From Sutterella sp. AM11-39 (GTDB taxonomy: Bacteria > Pseudomonadota > Gammaproteobacteria > Burkholderiales > Burkholderiaceae_F): DNA of 64,000 nucleotides. The notes beneath the pieces are model-generated. The model did not search any database. It saw nothing but the letters and a program-made list of their open reading frames with translations, and had not been told where the DNA came from. Both the position numbers and the translations under genes were made by a program. The stretch lies in NCBI RefSeq assembly GCF_003472385.1, contig NZ_QRLV01000010.1:1-64000 (forward strand), in the 5' to 3' direction. Position 1 is the first letter of the stretch; each line of letters opens with the position of its first letter. Below, piece by piece: positions 52,612 to 60,843 of this stretch.

Positions 52612-54009
52612 TTAGTTTTTGGCGATCCAGCGCGACGGATCAAAGGGTTTGCCTTTGTAACGGAGCTCAAAGTATAAGCCAGGGGCATCTTCGCCACCCG
52701 AGCTTCCGACGCTGGCAATTGTTTCGCCTTGTTTAACGGAGTCGCCCACGCTCTTATAAAGCGTTTCGTTATTGGCGTAGACCGAAAGGTAGTTGGAGCC
52801 GTGATCCACGATCAGCAGGTTGCCGAAGCCGCGCATCCAGTCGGAAAACACGACGGTGCCGGGGCCGGCGGCAACGACGTCCTGACCTTGTTTGGCGCGA
52901 ATCAGCAGGCCGCGCCAGGCAAGCGTGGAGGCCGCGCCTTCGCGTTTTTGGCCGAATTTGGCCACGATCTTGCCCTTGGTGGGCATGGTGAGCTTGCCGC
53001 GAAGCTTGCCGAAGTTGCCGGTGGTCGGCGCCACAGTAGTGCGGCGCGGATCGGGTTTGGCGACTTTTGCAGTCTGTGTTTTCTTAGACTCTTTGCGTTT
53101 TGCCGCGGCTTTTTCCTGTTCGCGTCGTTTGGCGGCGGCAAGCGCTTCTTTCTTGGCGCGTTCGCGCGCGGCTGCGGCGGCAATCTGTTTGTCGATGTCG
53201 GCAATCAGGTTGGTGAGCTGCCGATCGTTCTTGACGAGCTGCTCATAACGGGCTTTTTGAGTGCTGAGCTCTTTTTTGAGTTGGGCAAAGGCACTTTCGC
53301 GGCGTGTCTTTTCCCGCTCGAGTTCCGATCGGTTTTTCTGCTCGGCGCTTTCAATGCGAATCAGTTCCTGCTGCGTTTCGTTCGTCTTTGCCGTGACGAT
53401 TTCGATGTTCTTGCGGCGATTGGCAAGACGATCGATGGTACGGTCCTGTTCTCTGGCCATGTACTGCAGGATGGCCGACATGCGTGCAATGTCGTTGGGG
53501 TTATTGCCGACCAAAGCTGTTTGCCACGGGTGGCGGCGCGAGTTGACGAACTGCGCCTGACTGATGCTGGCGATGAGGTCTTCTGCTTCCGAGACGTGCA
53601 GGCTCACGATGCCGGCCTCTCGCTTTAGGTCTTCAAGCTGATTTTCAACATCTTGCTTTTTGTCGCCGAGTTCCTTGAGCGTTCGGTTGCTTTGCGAAAT
53701 GGCCTTTTCGGAGGCGGCGAGTTCGCCGTTGACCTTGTCCAGACTCGCTTCCTTTTCGGAGATGTCCTTTTTGATGGACGAAATTTGCCCTTTAAGCGAG
53801 CGCTGTTCCTTTTGCAGAGAGCTCTTTTTTTGCTTGGACTGGGAGCTCGACTGCTTGGCGGGCGCAGCCGTTGCCTGAACGACGGGCGCGGCCAGCCCTG
53901 CGGCAAAGACCGCAATCACGAACAGTTTGGCAGGAAGCGCGAAGAGCATGAAAGGCAAACGCAAAAAGAAAGCAGGCAACACAAACGCTCGCCGCCACGC
54001 ACAACGCAT
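52612..54009 (-). CDS. envC: Murein hydrolase activator EnvC
   Basis: A 465-residue periplasmic protein: signal sequence in the first 48 residues, a long coiled coil (about 55-290) rich in Lys, Gln and Glu, an Ala/Lys-rich linker, and a C-terminal LytM domain (about 345-465). The LytM metal ligands are altered, for example FGQKREG and LLIRAK in place of the HxG and HxH forms, as in activating, non-catalytic EnvC. It is the partner of FtsEX for amidase activation at the septum. ATG 54009 has GAGGA upstream; ATG 53949 would also give a good signal peptide. Confidence 0.92.
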   Translation of the reverse strand: MRCAWRRAFVLPAFFLRLPFMLFALPAKLFVIAVFAAGLAAPVVQATAAPAKQSSSQSKQKKSSLQKEQRSLKGQISSIKKDISEKEASLDKVNGELAASEKAISQSNRTLKELGDKKQDVENQLEDLKREAGIVSLHVSEAEDLIASISQAQFVNSRRHPWQTALVGNNPNDIARMSAILQYMAREQDRTIDRLANRRKNIEIVTAKTNETQQELIRIESAEQKNRSELEREKTRRESAFAQLKKELSTQKARYEQLVKNDRQLTNLIADIDKQIAAAAARERAKKEALAAAKRREQEKAAAKRKESKKTQTAKVAKPDPRRTTVAPTTGNFGKLRGKLTMPTKGKIVAKFGQKREGAASTLAWRGLLIRAKQGQDVVAAGPGTVVFSDWMRGFGNLLIVDHGSNYLSVYANNETLYKSVGDSVKQGETIASVGSSGGEDAPGLYFELRYKGKPFDPSRWIAKN

Positions 54010-54222
54010 CGCCGCGAGGTGTCCTCAATTGTAGAGGAAGCGCCTTTCAAGCGGGCTTTTGGAGAGTACAAGCTTTTCGCCGCAAGTCTTTATAATCCGT
54101 TGCTCATGTTTAACGGCTTGCGGCAAAGCTTGAAAAGTCGGGCCCCCGTCCCCATATCCCAATGAAGCGGCCTTTTCGGAAGGTCCGGGCAAGTCATTTG
54201 AAAGAAACAGGAACTTACGGCT

Positions 54223-54624
54223 GTGAACCAATTTCTGATCGACAACATCCTGCTTTTGGTCATCATTCTGGTCTGCGTGGTGACGTTGGCAACTCCCTAC
54301 ATCAATCGCCGCCGCTTTGCGGAACTCGACAACGCCTCGGCCACCGATCTCATCAATCACAAGGGCGCCCAGATCATTGACCTGCGCGACCCGAGCGAAT
54401 TCAAGAAGGAATGCATCGCCCGCTCGGTCAATATTCCGGCTGACCGCATTCATTACGAACTTGACAAGCTCGACAAGACCAAGCCCATCTTGCTCGTTGA
54501 CGAAGATGGCAAGCGCGCCCGCATGGCTTCGCCCCTGCTGCGCGGTGTGGGCTGCAAGCAGGTCTACATTCTGCAGGGCGGTCTGAACGCATGGCGCCGT
54601 TCCGGCACGCCGTTTAGCCGCTAA
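54223..54624 (+). CDS. Membrane-anchored rhodanese-like protein lacking the catalytic cysteine
   Basis: A 133-residue protein with an N-terminal membrane helix (about 7-25) and one rhodanese domain: IIDLRDPSEFKKECIARSVNIP, then the active loop and YILQGGLNAWRRSGTP at the end. The loop reads VDEDGKRARMAS, where active members have Cys at its start, so sulfur transfer by the usual route is unlikely. It corresponds to YibN, encoded next to secB in many Proteobacteria. The start is GTG 54223. A TATAAT at 54091-54096 may be its promoter, with a weak -35. Confidence 0.85.
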   Translation: MNQFLIDNILLLVIILVCVVTLATPYINRRRFAELDNASATDLINHKGAQIIDLRDPSEFKKECIARSVNIPADRIHYELDKLDKTKPILLVDEDGKRARMASPLLRGVGCKQVYILQGGLNAWRRSGTPFSR

Positions 54625-54678
54625 GAAACGATTTTTTCTTTTTATCACTCAAGAAACCCATTGACGGAGTCAGCCAAA

Positions 54679-55221
54679 ATGGCAGAAGAAAACCGCACGG
54701 AAAATACTGAAGGTCAGGCTCAGCAGGCTCAGGACAAGAACGAACCGTTCTTCCAGCTCGTCCGCTGCTACATGAAGGATGCGTCGCTCGAAATGCCGCA
54801 CGCACCCGAAATCTTCATGACCACGCCCGAAGAGCAGCCCAACGTTGACATTCAGTTCGAAGTGTCCCAGCGCGCGCTTCAGATCCCCAACACGTACGAA
54901 GTGGTGGTGCGCGGCACGATCACTGTGTCCGTGAAGGGGCAGGCCATGTTCCTCGTTGAAGGCAAGCAGGCCGGTATTTTCGAAATCCGCGGCATCCCGC
55001 AGGAAGGCGTGCACCACATTCTCAACGTGCTGTGCGCGAGCACCATCTACCCGTACTTGCGCGCCAACTTGGCCGACCTCATCAACCGTACGGGGCTGCC
55101 GCCGGTGCACCTGCCCGAAGTCAACTTCGAAGGCCTCTATCAGCAGCGCATGGCGCAGCAGGCTCAGAAGCAGGCCGAAGCAGCCGCCGCTGCTCCCGCC
55201 GCTCCCGAAGCCAACGCCTAA
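54679..55221 (+). CDS. secB: Protein-export chaperone SecB
   Basis: A 180-residue tetrameric chaperone that keeps secretory proteins unfolded and hands them to SecA. The core strands are QLVRCYMKDASLEMPHAPEIF, QALQIPNTYEVVVRGTITV and CASTIYPYLRANLADLINRTGLPPVHLPEVNFEGLY. The Gln/Ala-rich tail after residue 160 is longer than in E. coli (155). It lacks the grxC gene that often lies between rhodanese and secB. ATG 54679 has GGAG about 10 bases ahead. Confidence 0.97.
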   Translation: MAEENRTENTEGQAQQAQDKNEPFFQLVRCYMKDASLEMPHAPEIFMTTPEEQPNVDIQFEVSQRALQIPNTYEVVVRGTITVSVKGQAMFLVEGKQAGIFEIRGIPQEGVHHILNVLCASTIYPYLRANLADLINRTGLPPVHLPEVNFEGLYQQRMAQQAQKQAEAAAAAPAAPEANA

Positions 55222-55271
55222 TCTCTTGTTCGAAACTGCGGACCTGCGGGTCCGCTTCGATCGCAAGCCGT

Positions 55272-55303
55272 CGCCGGATTGTCTTGTCCGCCGGCGGTTT
55301 TTT
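55272..55303 (+). terminator. Terminator of secB
   Basis: CGCCGG (55272-55277) pairs with CCGGCG (55291-55296), extended by wobble pairs, and is followed by six T (55298-55303). Confidence 0.75.
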
Positions 55304-55432
55304 ATTTGATTTGCGGATAATCCGCAACCTAAGTTATCCATACCCATCAAAAATGCGCTAACCTCGGGAATTGATTTTCGTCTGACATCGGAGTCGGCGA
55401 TCTGGCATTTAACCGATTGGCCTTTTTAACGT

Positions 55433-56107
55433 ATGACTGCAGAAGAAACCGCAAAAAAAATCCGCATTGCGCTCATTGACGACCACACGCTGTTTCGCAG
55501 CGGCTTAAAGGCGCTGCTGACGCGACAGAGCGATTTTGAAATCGTGGGCGAAGCTGCCGACGGCCTTGAAGGCGTCAAGTTAGTCGAGCAAATTAAGCCC
55601 GACATCGTTCTGCTTGATCTGGATATGCCCACGATGAGCGGCAATGAGGCGCTCGCACAAATTCTTGAAACCGATCCTTCGATGAAGGTGCTGATGCTCA
55701 CGGTGAGCGAAGACGGCGACGATCTGGCCGAGTGCATGCGTCTCGGCGCAGTCGGCTATCTGCTTAAGAAGATCGATGCCGACTTCCTGTTGCAGAGTAT
55801 TCGGCATGCCGTGGCGGGAGATTCGGTTATTTCGCCGGAAATGACCAGTAAGCTCGTGATGAAGCTTCGCAACGACACGTATCGCGCCAGCTCGGCGAGC
55901 GCTGACATCGAGTCGCTTACGCCTCGCGAACGTCAGACGCTGGCCTGGCTTGCCCGCGGCGTTTCCAACAAGGAAATCGCCCGTACGCTGGATCTGGCCG
56001 AATCGACGGTTAAAGTGCATGTGCAGAGCGTGCTTCGCAAGCTCAACATCAAGAGCCGTGTGCAGGCGGCCGTATTTGCCGTGGAGCACCATCTCGACAA
56101 GCTTTAA
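55433..56107 (+). CDS. NarL-family response regulator, orphan
   Basis: A 224-residue regulator with an N-terminal receiver (LIDDHTLFRSG, phospho-acceptor Asp in IVLLDLDMPTMSG, Lys in YLLKKID) and a C-terminal LuxR/NarL helix-turn-helix (LTPRERQTLAWLARGVSNKEIARTL). Whole-length similarity to E. coli NarL is strong by eye. No kinase gene is adjacent, so its sensor lies elsewhere or it works with several. The tandem lipoprotein genes start 48 bases downstream and could be in its operon or under its control. Confidence 0.9.
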   Translation: MTAEETAKKIRIALIDDHTLFRSGLKALLTRQSDFEIVGEAADGLEGVKLVEQIKPDIVLLDLDMPTMSGNEALAQILETDPSMKVLMLTVSEDGDDLAECMRLGAVGYLLKKIDADFLLQSIRHAVAGDSVISPEMTSKLVMKLRNDTYRASSASADIESLTPRERQTLAWLARGVSNKEIARTLDLAESTVKVHVQSVLRKLNIKSRVQAAVFAVEHHLDKL

Positions 56108-56155
56108 GCGGTCTTTTGATCGTTTGCTTGCCTCCTTTGTTTGAAAGGAGAAAAA

Positions 56156-56671
56156 ATGAGCAAGGTTTTCAAATTGAAGACGGCGTGCTTTGCCGTTGCA
56201 TTGAGCGTTGTCGGCGTATTGGCCGGCTGTGCGCATCCTCAGCTCGTCAGCATGGGCGAGACGCAGCAGGAGGTCATCGCCTATCTGGGTGAACCGGCGG
56301 CACAGACCCCGATGCCCGACGGTACTGTGCGACTGACCTACAGCGGCCAGCCCTTTGGACAGGATGCTTGGTGGCTTTTCATCGGTAAGGACGGCAAAGT
56401 TGTTTCGCGCGAACAGGGGTTGCAGGAGAAGTACTTCAATATGCTCACTCCGGGCAAGTCCACCGAGGCCGATGTATGGGCTCTGTGGGGTAAATGCGCG
56501 CAGAAGTACGAGTTTCCGCTCGTCAACCAGCACGCCTGGATGTACCGCTACAAAGCTCCCGGCGGATTCGACATGGCCGTGTGGCCGCAGTTTGACGTCA
56601 ACGGCGTGATGCAGTCGCTTGAGGTGACGCTCGATCCCTGGGTTCTCAACGACGGCGACAGTTTCGATTAA
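56156..56671 (+). CDS. Lipoprotein, first of a tandem pair
   Basis: A 171-residue protein with a signal peptide ending in the lipobox VLAGC, so Cys25 is lipidated. The mature part begins AHPQLVSMGETQQEVIAYLGEP, a G-x-T-x-x-x-V-x-x-x-L-G-x-P pattern like the first helix of BamE/SmpA-type lipoproteins, followed by a long Trp-rich segment with TPGKSTEADVWALWGKCAQKYEF, a second copy of the same pattern. An outer-membrane or inner-membrane anchor is likely; Ala at +2 favours the outer membrane. AAAGGAG lies 6 bases before ATG 56156. Function unknown. It is about three-quarters identical to the next gene. Confidence 0.88.
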   Translation: MSKVFKLKTACFAVALSVVGVLAGCAHPQLVSMGETQQEVIAYLGEPAAQTPMPDGTVRLTYSGQPFGQDAWWLFIGKDGKVVSREQGLQEKYFNMLTPGKSTEADVWALWGKCAQKYEFPLVNQHAWMYRYKAPGGFDMAVWPQFDVNGVMQSLEVTLDPWVLNDGDSFD

Positions 56672-56690
56672 TCGTTGAAGGCTGCTGAAA

Positions 56691-57212
56691 ATGCGAATCA
56701 AGTTTGTGTCGAAAGCGGCGGCGCTTGCTGCAGCGTTCGGCGCGGTTGTCGTGTTGGGCGGTTGCGCGCACCCGCAGCTCGTCGAGATGGGACAGACGCA
56801 GGAAGACGTCATCGCTTATCTGGGTGAACCGCAGGCCAAGACGGCCATGCCCGACGGCACGGTGCGCTTAACCTACAGTGTGCAGCCCTTCGGGCAGGAA
56901 GTCTGGTGGCTCTTTGTTGATCAAAGCGGCAAAGTTGTTTCGCGCGAACAGGGGCTGCAGGAGAAGTACTTCAATATGCTCACACCGGGCAAGTCCACTG
57001 AAGCCGACGTGTGGGCCATGTGGGGCAAGTGTGCTCAAAAGTATGAGTTCAATCTTGTCGACGAGCACGCCTGGATGTATCGCTTCCGCGACAAGGGCGG
57101 CTTTGACATGGCCGTGTGGCCGCAGTTTGACGTCAACGGCGTCATGCAGTCCATCGAAGTCACCGAAGATCCCTGGAAAAACAACGACCGCAACAATTTC
57201 ATGAGTTTCTAG
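56691..57212 (+). CDS. Lipoprotein, second of a tandem pair
   Basis: A 173-residue paralog of the preceding lipoprotein, starting 19 bases after it. Lipobox VLGGC with Cys25; the mature start AHPQLVEMGQTQEDVIAYLGEP and the central GKVVSREQGLQEKYFNML and WPQFDVNGVMQS segments are the same or nearly so. Differences gather at the extreme C-terminus (DRNNFMSF against DGDSFD) and in the loop KDKGG/KAPGG. The high similarity at DNA level indicates a recent duplication or gene conversion. Function unknown. Confidence 0.88.
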   Translation: MRIKFVSKAAALAAAFGAVVVLGGCAHPQLVEMGQTQEDVIAYLGEPQAKTAMPDGTVRLTYSVQPFGQEVWWLFVDQSGKVVSREQGLQEKYFNMLTPGKSTEADVWAMWGKCAQKYEFNLVDEHAWMYRFRDKGGFDMAVWPQFDVNGVMQSIEVTEDPWKNNDRNNFMSF

Positions 57213-57258
57213 TCTGCATCCCTTGATGCGGCTGCTTACTTTCGAAAGCCTGTTTAGC

Positions 57259-58263
57259 ATGACGACATCTGCCGCCACGCCTCTGACTTTGCGAACCGAT
57301 TCTGCCGTGCGTGCTGCCAAGGGACGTTGGCCGGCCATTTTTGCCTCCTGCGGAATGGATGGCTCCCACTTTGTCAAGCAGGGGCGTCCGTGCCCTGTGT
57401 GCGGCGGAACCGATCGCTTTTCCTTTACCGATCGATGGGGGCGAGGCAACTTTATCTGCCGCGGCTGCGGGTCGGGCGACGGTTTTGATCTGATTTCGCG
57501 CTACTGTCAGTGCGGTTTTATTGAAGCTCTGGAAGTGGTGGAGCGTTTTTGCGGCATTTCTTGGCAGGGCGAAAAAGCCGATGCTCGCGTGGAACTGACG
57601 CAGGCGCAGATCAAGGAAAAGGAGCAGGCACGCGAGCGCATGAAGCTTTGGAGTCAGGCTCATCCCATTGTGCCCGGTGATCCGGTTTGGACCTACTTGG
57701 CCGGTCGAGGACTCACGCCGAGTTGTGCCGGTTTGGAAGTGCGCTACCATCCGGCTCTTTCCTATAACCACGAGGACGGTACGGTCACGCAGCATCCGGC
57801 GATGCTCTCGCGCGTGATTGATCGGCACGGCGTGGTGATCAATTTGCACCGAACCTACTTGGATGAGAAAGGTGCGAAAGCGGATCTTCCGAAACCGAAA
57901 AAGTTGATGTCAGGGGCTGCCAAAGGCGGAGCAGTACATTTCGGAGGCGAGGTCGGAGATGTGCTCGGGCTTGCCGAAGGCATTGAGACGGCGATTGCGG
58001 TACATCAGAAGCGAAGCATCCCGGTTTGGGCGACGCTAGGTTGTACGAACATGCACGATTTCATGGGTATTCCCTCCGGAGTCAAGCGTCTGTTGGTGTT
58101 TGCGGACAACGATGCCAAATTTGCGGGGCAGGCGGCCGCTTATGCGCTGGCGCACCGCCTTGCGACATCAACTTCAATGGAGGTGACCGTCCTGGTGCCG
58201 CCTATAGTCGGCACCGACTGGCTTGATGAACTTATTGGCCGGGCAGGAAGCCGGTTTCGTTGA
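57259..58263 (+). CDS. Phage/plasmid-type primase with zinc ribbon and Toprim domain
   Basis: A 334-residue protein. A zinc ribbon CPVCGGTDRF ... FICRGCGSGDGF (about 42-70) is that of P4-type and plasmid primases. A helical region (about 75-190) follows, then a Toprim_3 domain with Glu in LGLAEGIETAIAV and the DxD-like FADND, the metal residues of primer synthesis. There is no helicase domain, so it is shorter than P4 alpha. The gene ends 32 bases inside the convergent S24-like gene. No integrase, capsid or replication-origin features were seen nearby. ATG 57259 is chosen; ATG 57226 is also in frame. Confidence 0.85.
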   Translation: MTTSAATPLTLRTDSAVRAAKGRWPAIFASCGMDGSHFVKQGRPCPVCGGTDRFSFTDRWGRGNFICRGCGSGDGFDLISRYCQCGFIEALEVVERFCGISWQGEKADARVELTQAQIKEKEQARERMKLWSQAHPIVPGDPVWTYLAGRGLTPSCAGLEVRYHPALSYNHEDGTVTQHPAMLSRVIDRHGVVINLHRTYLDEKGAKADLPKPKKLMSGAAKGGAVHFGGEVGDVLGLAEGIETAIAVHQKRSIPVWATLGCTNMHDFMGIPSGVKRLLVFADNDAKFAGQAAAYALAHRLATSTSMEVTVLVPPIVGTDWLDELIGRAGSRFR

Positions 58264-58918
58264 GCGGATGGTTTTCAATGAACGGTCGGATGCTGTGCGT
58301 CACCACGCCCAGACATTGCCACCGGTTCTCGTCCCACGGAAACAGATCTTCAAAAACTTCGTCCGTCGTGGTCTCTGCCTTCAGACAGGGACATTTGATC
58401 TTGACGTCGTATGCGAGACGTCGAAGAAGCGTTTTGTCGCCGATTTGAACGACGACGATGTCATCGGTGACGGGCGTGCGCTTGCTGTCGATCAGAACGG
58501 AGTCGCCGTGCGCAATGCCGGCGGCATCCATGGCATTGCCGTTGACGGTTACGACAAACGTCGATTGATTGTTATGCAACGGTAGTTGGGTGAGGCTTAT
58601 TTTTGTGGGTTCAATCTCAACGTCTGATGCGCTTTGGGCCCTGATGCGGCGGATGTCCGAATCCTTGGTCGGTTCGATGCAGTTTTCCAAGGCCTGCATG
58701 TTGGTTTGGGTTTGCATAATCAGCGTGCGGATCCATCGAGAACCGCCGCGGTTGACGAAGGTGCTTCTTTGCTCTTCCGATACGCGAATGACGATGTGGC
58801 GGTTGTAAGGAACGCCTTCGATCGGCTTGCGGCCGGAACCGGGGCGATGGCCGCCGCGGCCTGAAGTTTTTTTGACGGGATCTGTCTGAGTCTGTTTCTT
58901 TGCTTCTTGCAGAGACAT
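58232..58918 (-). CDS. S24/LexA-fold protein with basic N-terminus, catalytic dyad lost
   Basis: A 228-residue protein. Residues 20-33 (GRGGHRPGSGRKP) form a basic, AT-hook-like patch; 40-70 (RHIVIRVSEEQRSTF, SRWIRTLI) look like a ribbon-helix-helix. From about 105 the LexA/UmuD peptidase fold is clear: VNGNAMDAAGIAHGDSVLID, DDIVVVQIGDKTLLRRL and CLGVVTHSIRPF. The nucleophile Ser of GDSM/GMSM is Ala129 in GNAM, and the general-base Lys of TVKRL is Arg in LLRRL. It therefore should not self-cleave, so it may be a constitutive DNA-binding regulator. It overlaps the primase gene tail to tail by 32 bases. Confidence 0.8.
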   Translation of the reverse strand: MSLQEAKKQTQTDPVKKTSGRGGHRPGSGRKPIEGVPYNRHIVIRVSEEQRSTFVNRGGSRWIRTLIMQTQTNMQALENCIEPTKDSDIRRIRAQSASDVEIEPTKISLTQLPLHNNQSTFVVTVNGNAMDAAGIAHGDSVLIDSKRTPVTDDIVVVQIGDKTLLRRLAYDVKIKCPCLKAETTTDEVFEDLFPWDENRWQCLGVVTHSIRPFIENHPLNETGFLPGQ

Positions 58919-59006
58919 TGCCGAACTTGGGAAAAAAGAACCAAAAAACGAGGCAGAAGGCCTAGATCAGTAGGGTTAAACGATTAATGGAAAACCCGAT
59001 GGCAAT

Positions 59007-59028
59007 GTTATATGAGAAAGGCGCCTTT
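59007..59028 (-). promoter_or_regulatory. Possible promoter and palindrome upstream of the S24-like gene
   Basis: On the minus strand TATAAC (59007-59012) could be a -10, and the 12-bp perfect palindrome AAAGGCGCCTTT (59017-59028) lies in the place of the spacer. No good -35 is visible. An operator for the S24-like protein itself is one reading. Confidence 0.35.
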
Positions 59029-59116
59029 TTTTGACGGAAGAGAGCTTTTTTGCAAGAAATCAACCGGCATAACGCAGCAGTGCGACATGCGACGTTTGTG
59101 ATCGAGAAAAACGAAA

Positions 59117-59902
59117 TTAATGTCTGAGCTTGTAGCCGGTCACAAACAGTGTCGTCGCAATGGCGACAGCAGCTGCGCAGAAACCTCCGGTCACAAACAG
59201 CGAAATGAAGGGATCGAAGTCGCTGCGACCGAAAAAACCGTAGCGAAAGCCGTCAATCATGTAGAAGAAGGGGTTGAGAAGCGACGCTTTGGCCCAGAAA
59301 TCCGGCAGTTGCTCGACCGAATAGAAGACCCCTGACAGGAATGTGAGCGGCATGATCACAAAGCTTTGAAAAGCGCCCATCTGATCGTATTTTTCCGCCC
59401 AAAGCCCGCAGACGACGCCGAGGCTAGCCATCAGTGCGGCACCTAAAATCGCAAAGCCGAGCACCCAAAAGACGTTTTCCAGAGGCGGCACAATCCAAAG
59501 ACAAGTGGCAGCAAAGACGCCCGCGCCGACGATCAGTCCGCGCGCGACGGATGCTGAAATAAAGGCCGCGGCAAGCTGCCAGCCTGAAAAAGGCGGCAGT
59601 TCGATAAAGACGATGCTGCCCATGATCTTGGACTGAAGAATCGAAGAGGCCGAGTTGGCAAACGCGTTTTGCAGCAGCGCCATCATCACTAGGCCCGGAA
59701 TCAGAAAGGCGACGTAGTCCACGCCGCCAAGTACGGACATCTTGCCCTTAAGCACTTCGCCGAACACCAACAGGTAAAGAATCGACGTGAGAATGGGAGC
59801 GAGGATGGCGTGAAGCGCAATCTTCCGAAACCGCAGGACTTCTTTGTCGAAAAGCGTAAGGAAGGCGGCAAACGGGCGGTAGTCGGTCACAACAGGTTTC
59901 AT
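59117..59902 (-). CDS. ABC-2 type transporter permease
   Basis: A 261-residue inner-membrane protein with six helices and the ABC-2 signature region around LPLTFLSGVFYSVEQLPD in the fifth loop. It resembles NodJ/YadH-type drug or polysaccharide exporters. It overlaps its ATPase gene by 4 bases (ATGA) and forms a three-gene run with the DtxR-like regulator. Substrate unknown. Confidence 0.9.
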   Translation of the reverse strand: MKPVVTDYRPFAAFLTLFDKEVLRFRKIALHAILAPILTSILYLLVFGEVLKGKMSVLGGVDYVAFLIPGLVMMALLQNAFANSASSILQSKIMGSIVFIELPPFSGWQLAAAFISASVARGLIVGAGVFAATCLWIVPPLENVFWVLGFAILGAALMASLGVVCGLWAEKYDQMGAFQSFVIMPLTFLSGVFYSVEQLPDFWAKASLLNPFFYMIDGFRYGFFGRSDFDPFISLFVTGGFCAAAVAIATTLFVTGYKLRH

Positions 59903-60834
59903 GGGCGTTTGTCCGAATTGGTTAGGTGCAGGAACACCTCTTCGAGGCTGGATTCTCCCGTGTGAACGTCATCGATGCGGGCCGTGCTTTGCAGGGCTTG
60001 CAGTACGGTCAGGATGTCGGTGTCATTGCGATACGACACGGCGTAGTCGTTGGTCTGGCCGATGCGCTCGAAGACAAAATCTGCGATTGCCGGCAATGAA
60101 CCCGAGCGCAAGGTAAAGCGCAGGCGTTTACCGGAGAAGCGGCTCAAAAGTGCTTTGGTGGTGTCCAGTGCGGCCAGTTTCCCGCCGTTAAGGAGTGCAA
60201 TGCGGCCGCACAAGCTCTGGGCTTCCTCGAGGTAGTGCGTTGTGAGGATGATCGTGTGACCGTGCGCGTGCAACTCCTGCATGAAGTCCCAGATGCGGTG
60301 ACGTAATTCGACATCAACGCCTGCCGTGGGCTCGTCGAGAATGATGACCGGAGGCTTGTGAACGAGTGCCTGTGCAATCAGAACGCGACGCTTCATGCCG
60401 CCCGACAGGCGTGAGACTTTTTCGTTTATTTTGTCGGAAAGCCCCAGCCTTGAGATCAACGTGGAAATCCAGATGTCGTTGTGACGGATGCCGTAGAACC
60501 CGCTTTGCAGACGCAATGTTTCTCTTACGGTGAAAAACGGATCGAACGTGATTTCCTGCGGCACGATGCCTACTGCCATTTTGGTAAAGCGCGGTTCTTT
60601 GACCGTGTCTCGGCCGAGTATGTAAGCGCTTCCCGCATCGGGTTTGACGAGGCCGGCAACGGTGCCGATTAGGGTTGACTTGCCGGCGCCGTTGGGGCCG
60701 AGCAGGCCGAAAAATTCGCCTTGCCCAACCTCGAAAGTTACGCCATCAAGCGCCGGTGCCGCGGCGGCTTTGTAGGTTTTGCGGAGGTTGAGCACGCGCA
60801 GAGCGGCACTGTTCTCGGATTCTTTTGACGACAT
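59899..60834 (-). CDS. ABC transporter ATP-binding protein (exporter, NodI/YadG type)
   Basis: A 311-residue ATPase: Walker A GPNGAGKSTLI, Q-loop VPQEITFDPFF, signature VSRLSGGMKRRVLIAQA, Walker B VIILDEPTAGVDVE, switch His in LTTHYLEEA. The last 90 residues are the C-terminal extension usual in this exporter group. The start is 9 bases after the stop of the DtxR-like gene, within one operon. Confidence 0.93.
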   Translation of the reverse strand: MSSKESENSAALRVLNLRKTYKAAAAPALDGVTFEVGQGEFFGLLGPNGAGKSTLIGTVAGLVKPDAGSAYILGRDTVKEPRFTKMAVGIVPQEITFDPFFTVRETLRLQSGFYGIRHNDIWISTLISRLGLSDKINEKVSRLSGGMKRRVLIAQALVHKPPVIILDEPTAGVDVELRHRIWDFMQELHAHGHTIILTTHYLEEAQSLCGRIALLNGGKLAALDTTKALLSRFSGKRLRFTLRSGSLPAIADFVFERIGQTNDYAVSYRNDTDILTVLQALQSTARIDDVHTGESSLEEVFLHLTNSDKRP

Positions 60835-60843
60835 GAGTGCGTC

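Noticed and set aside
55580..56812. A 410-residue minus-strand frame across the NarL-like and lipoprotein genes
   Set aside because: It spans parts of two real genes and their gap, which no true gene would, and shows no motif.
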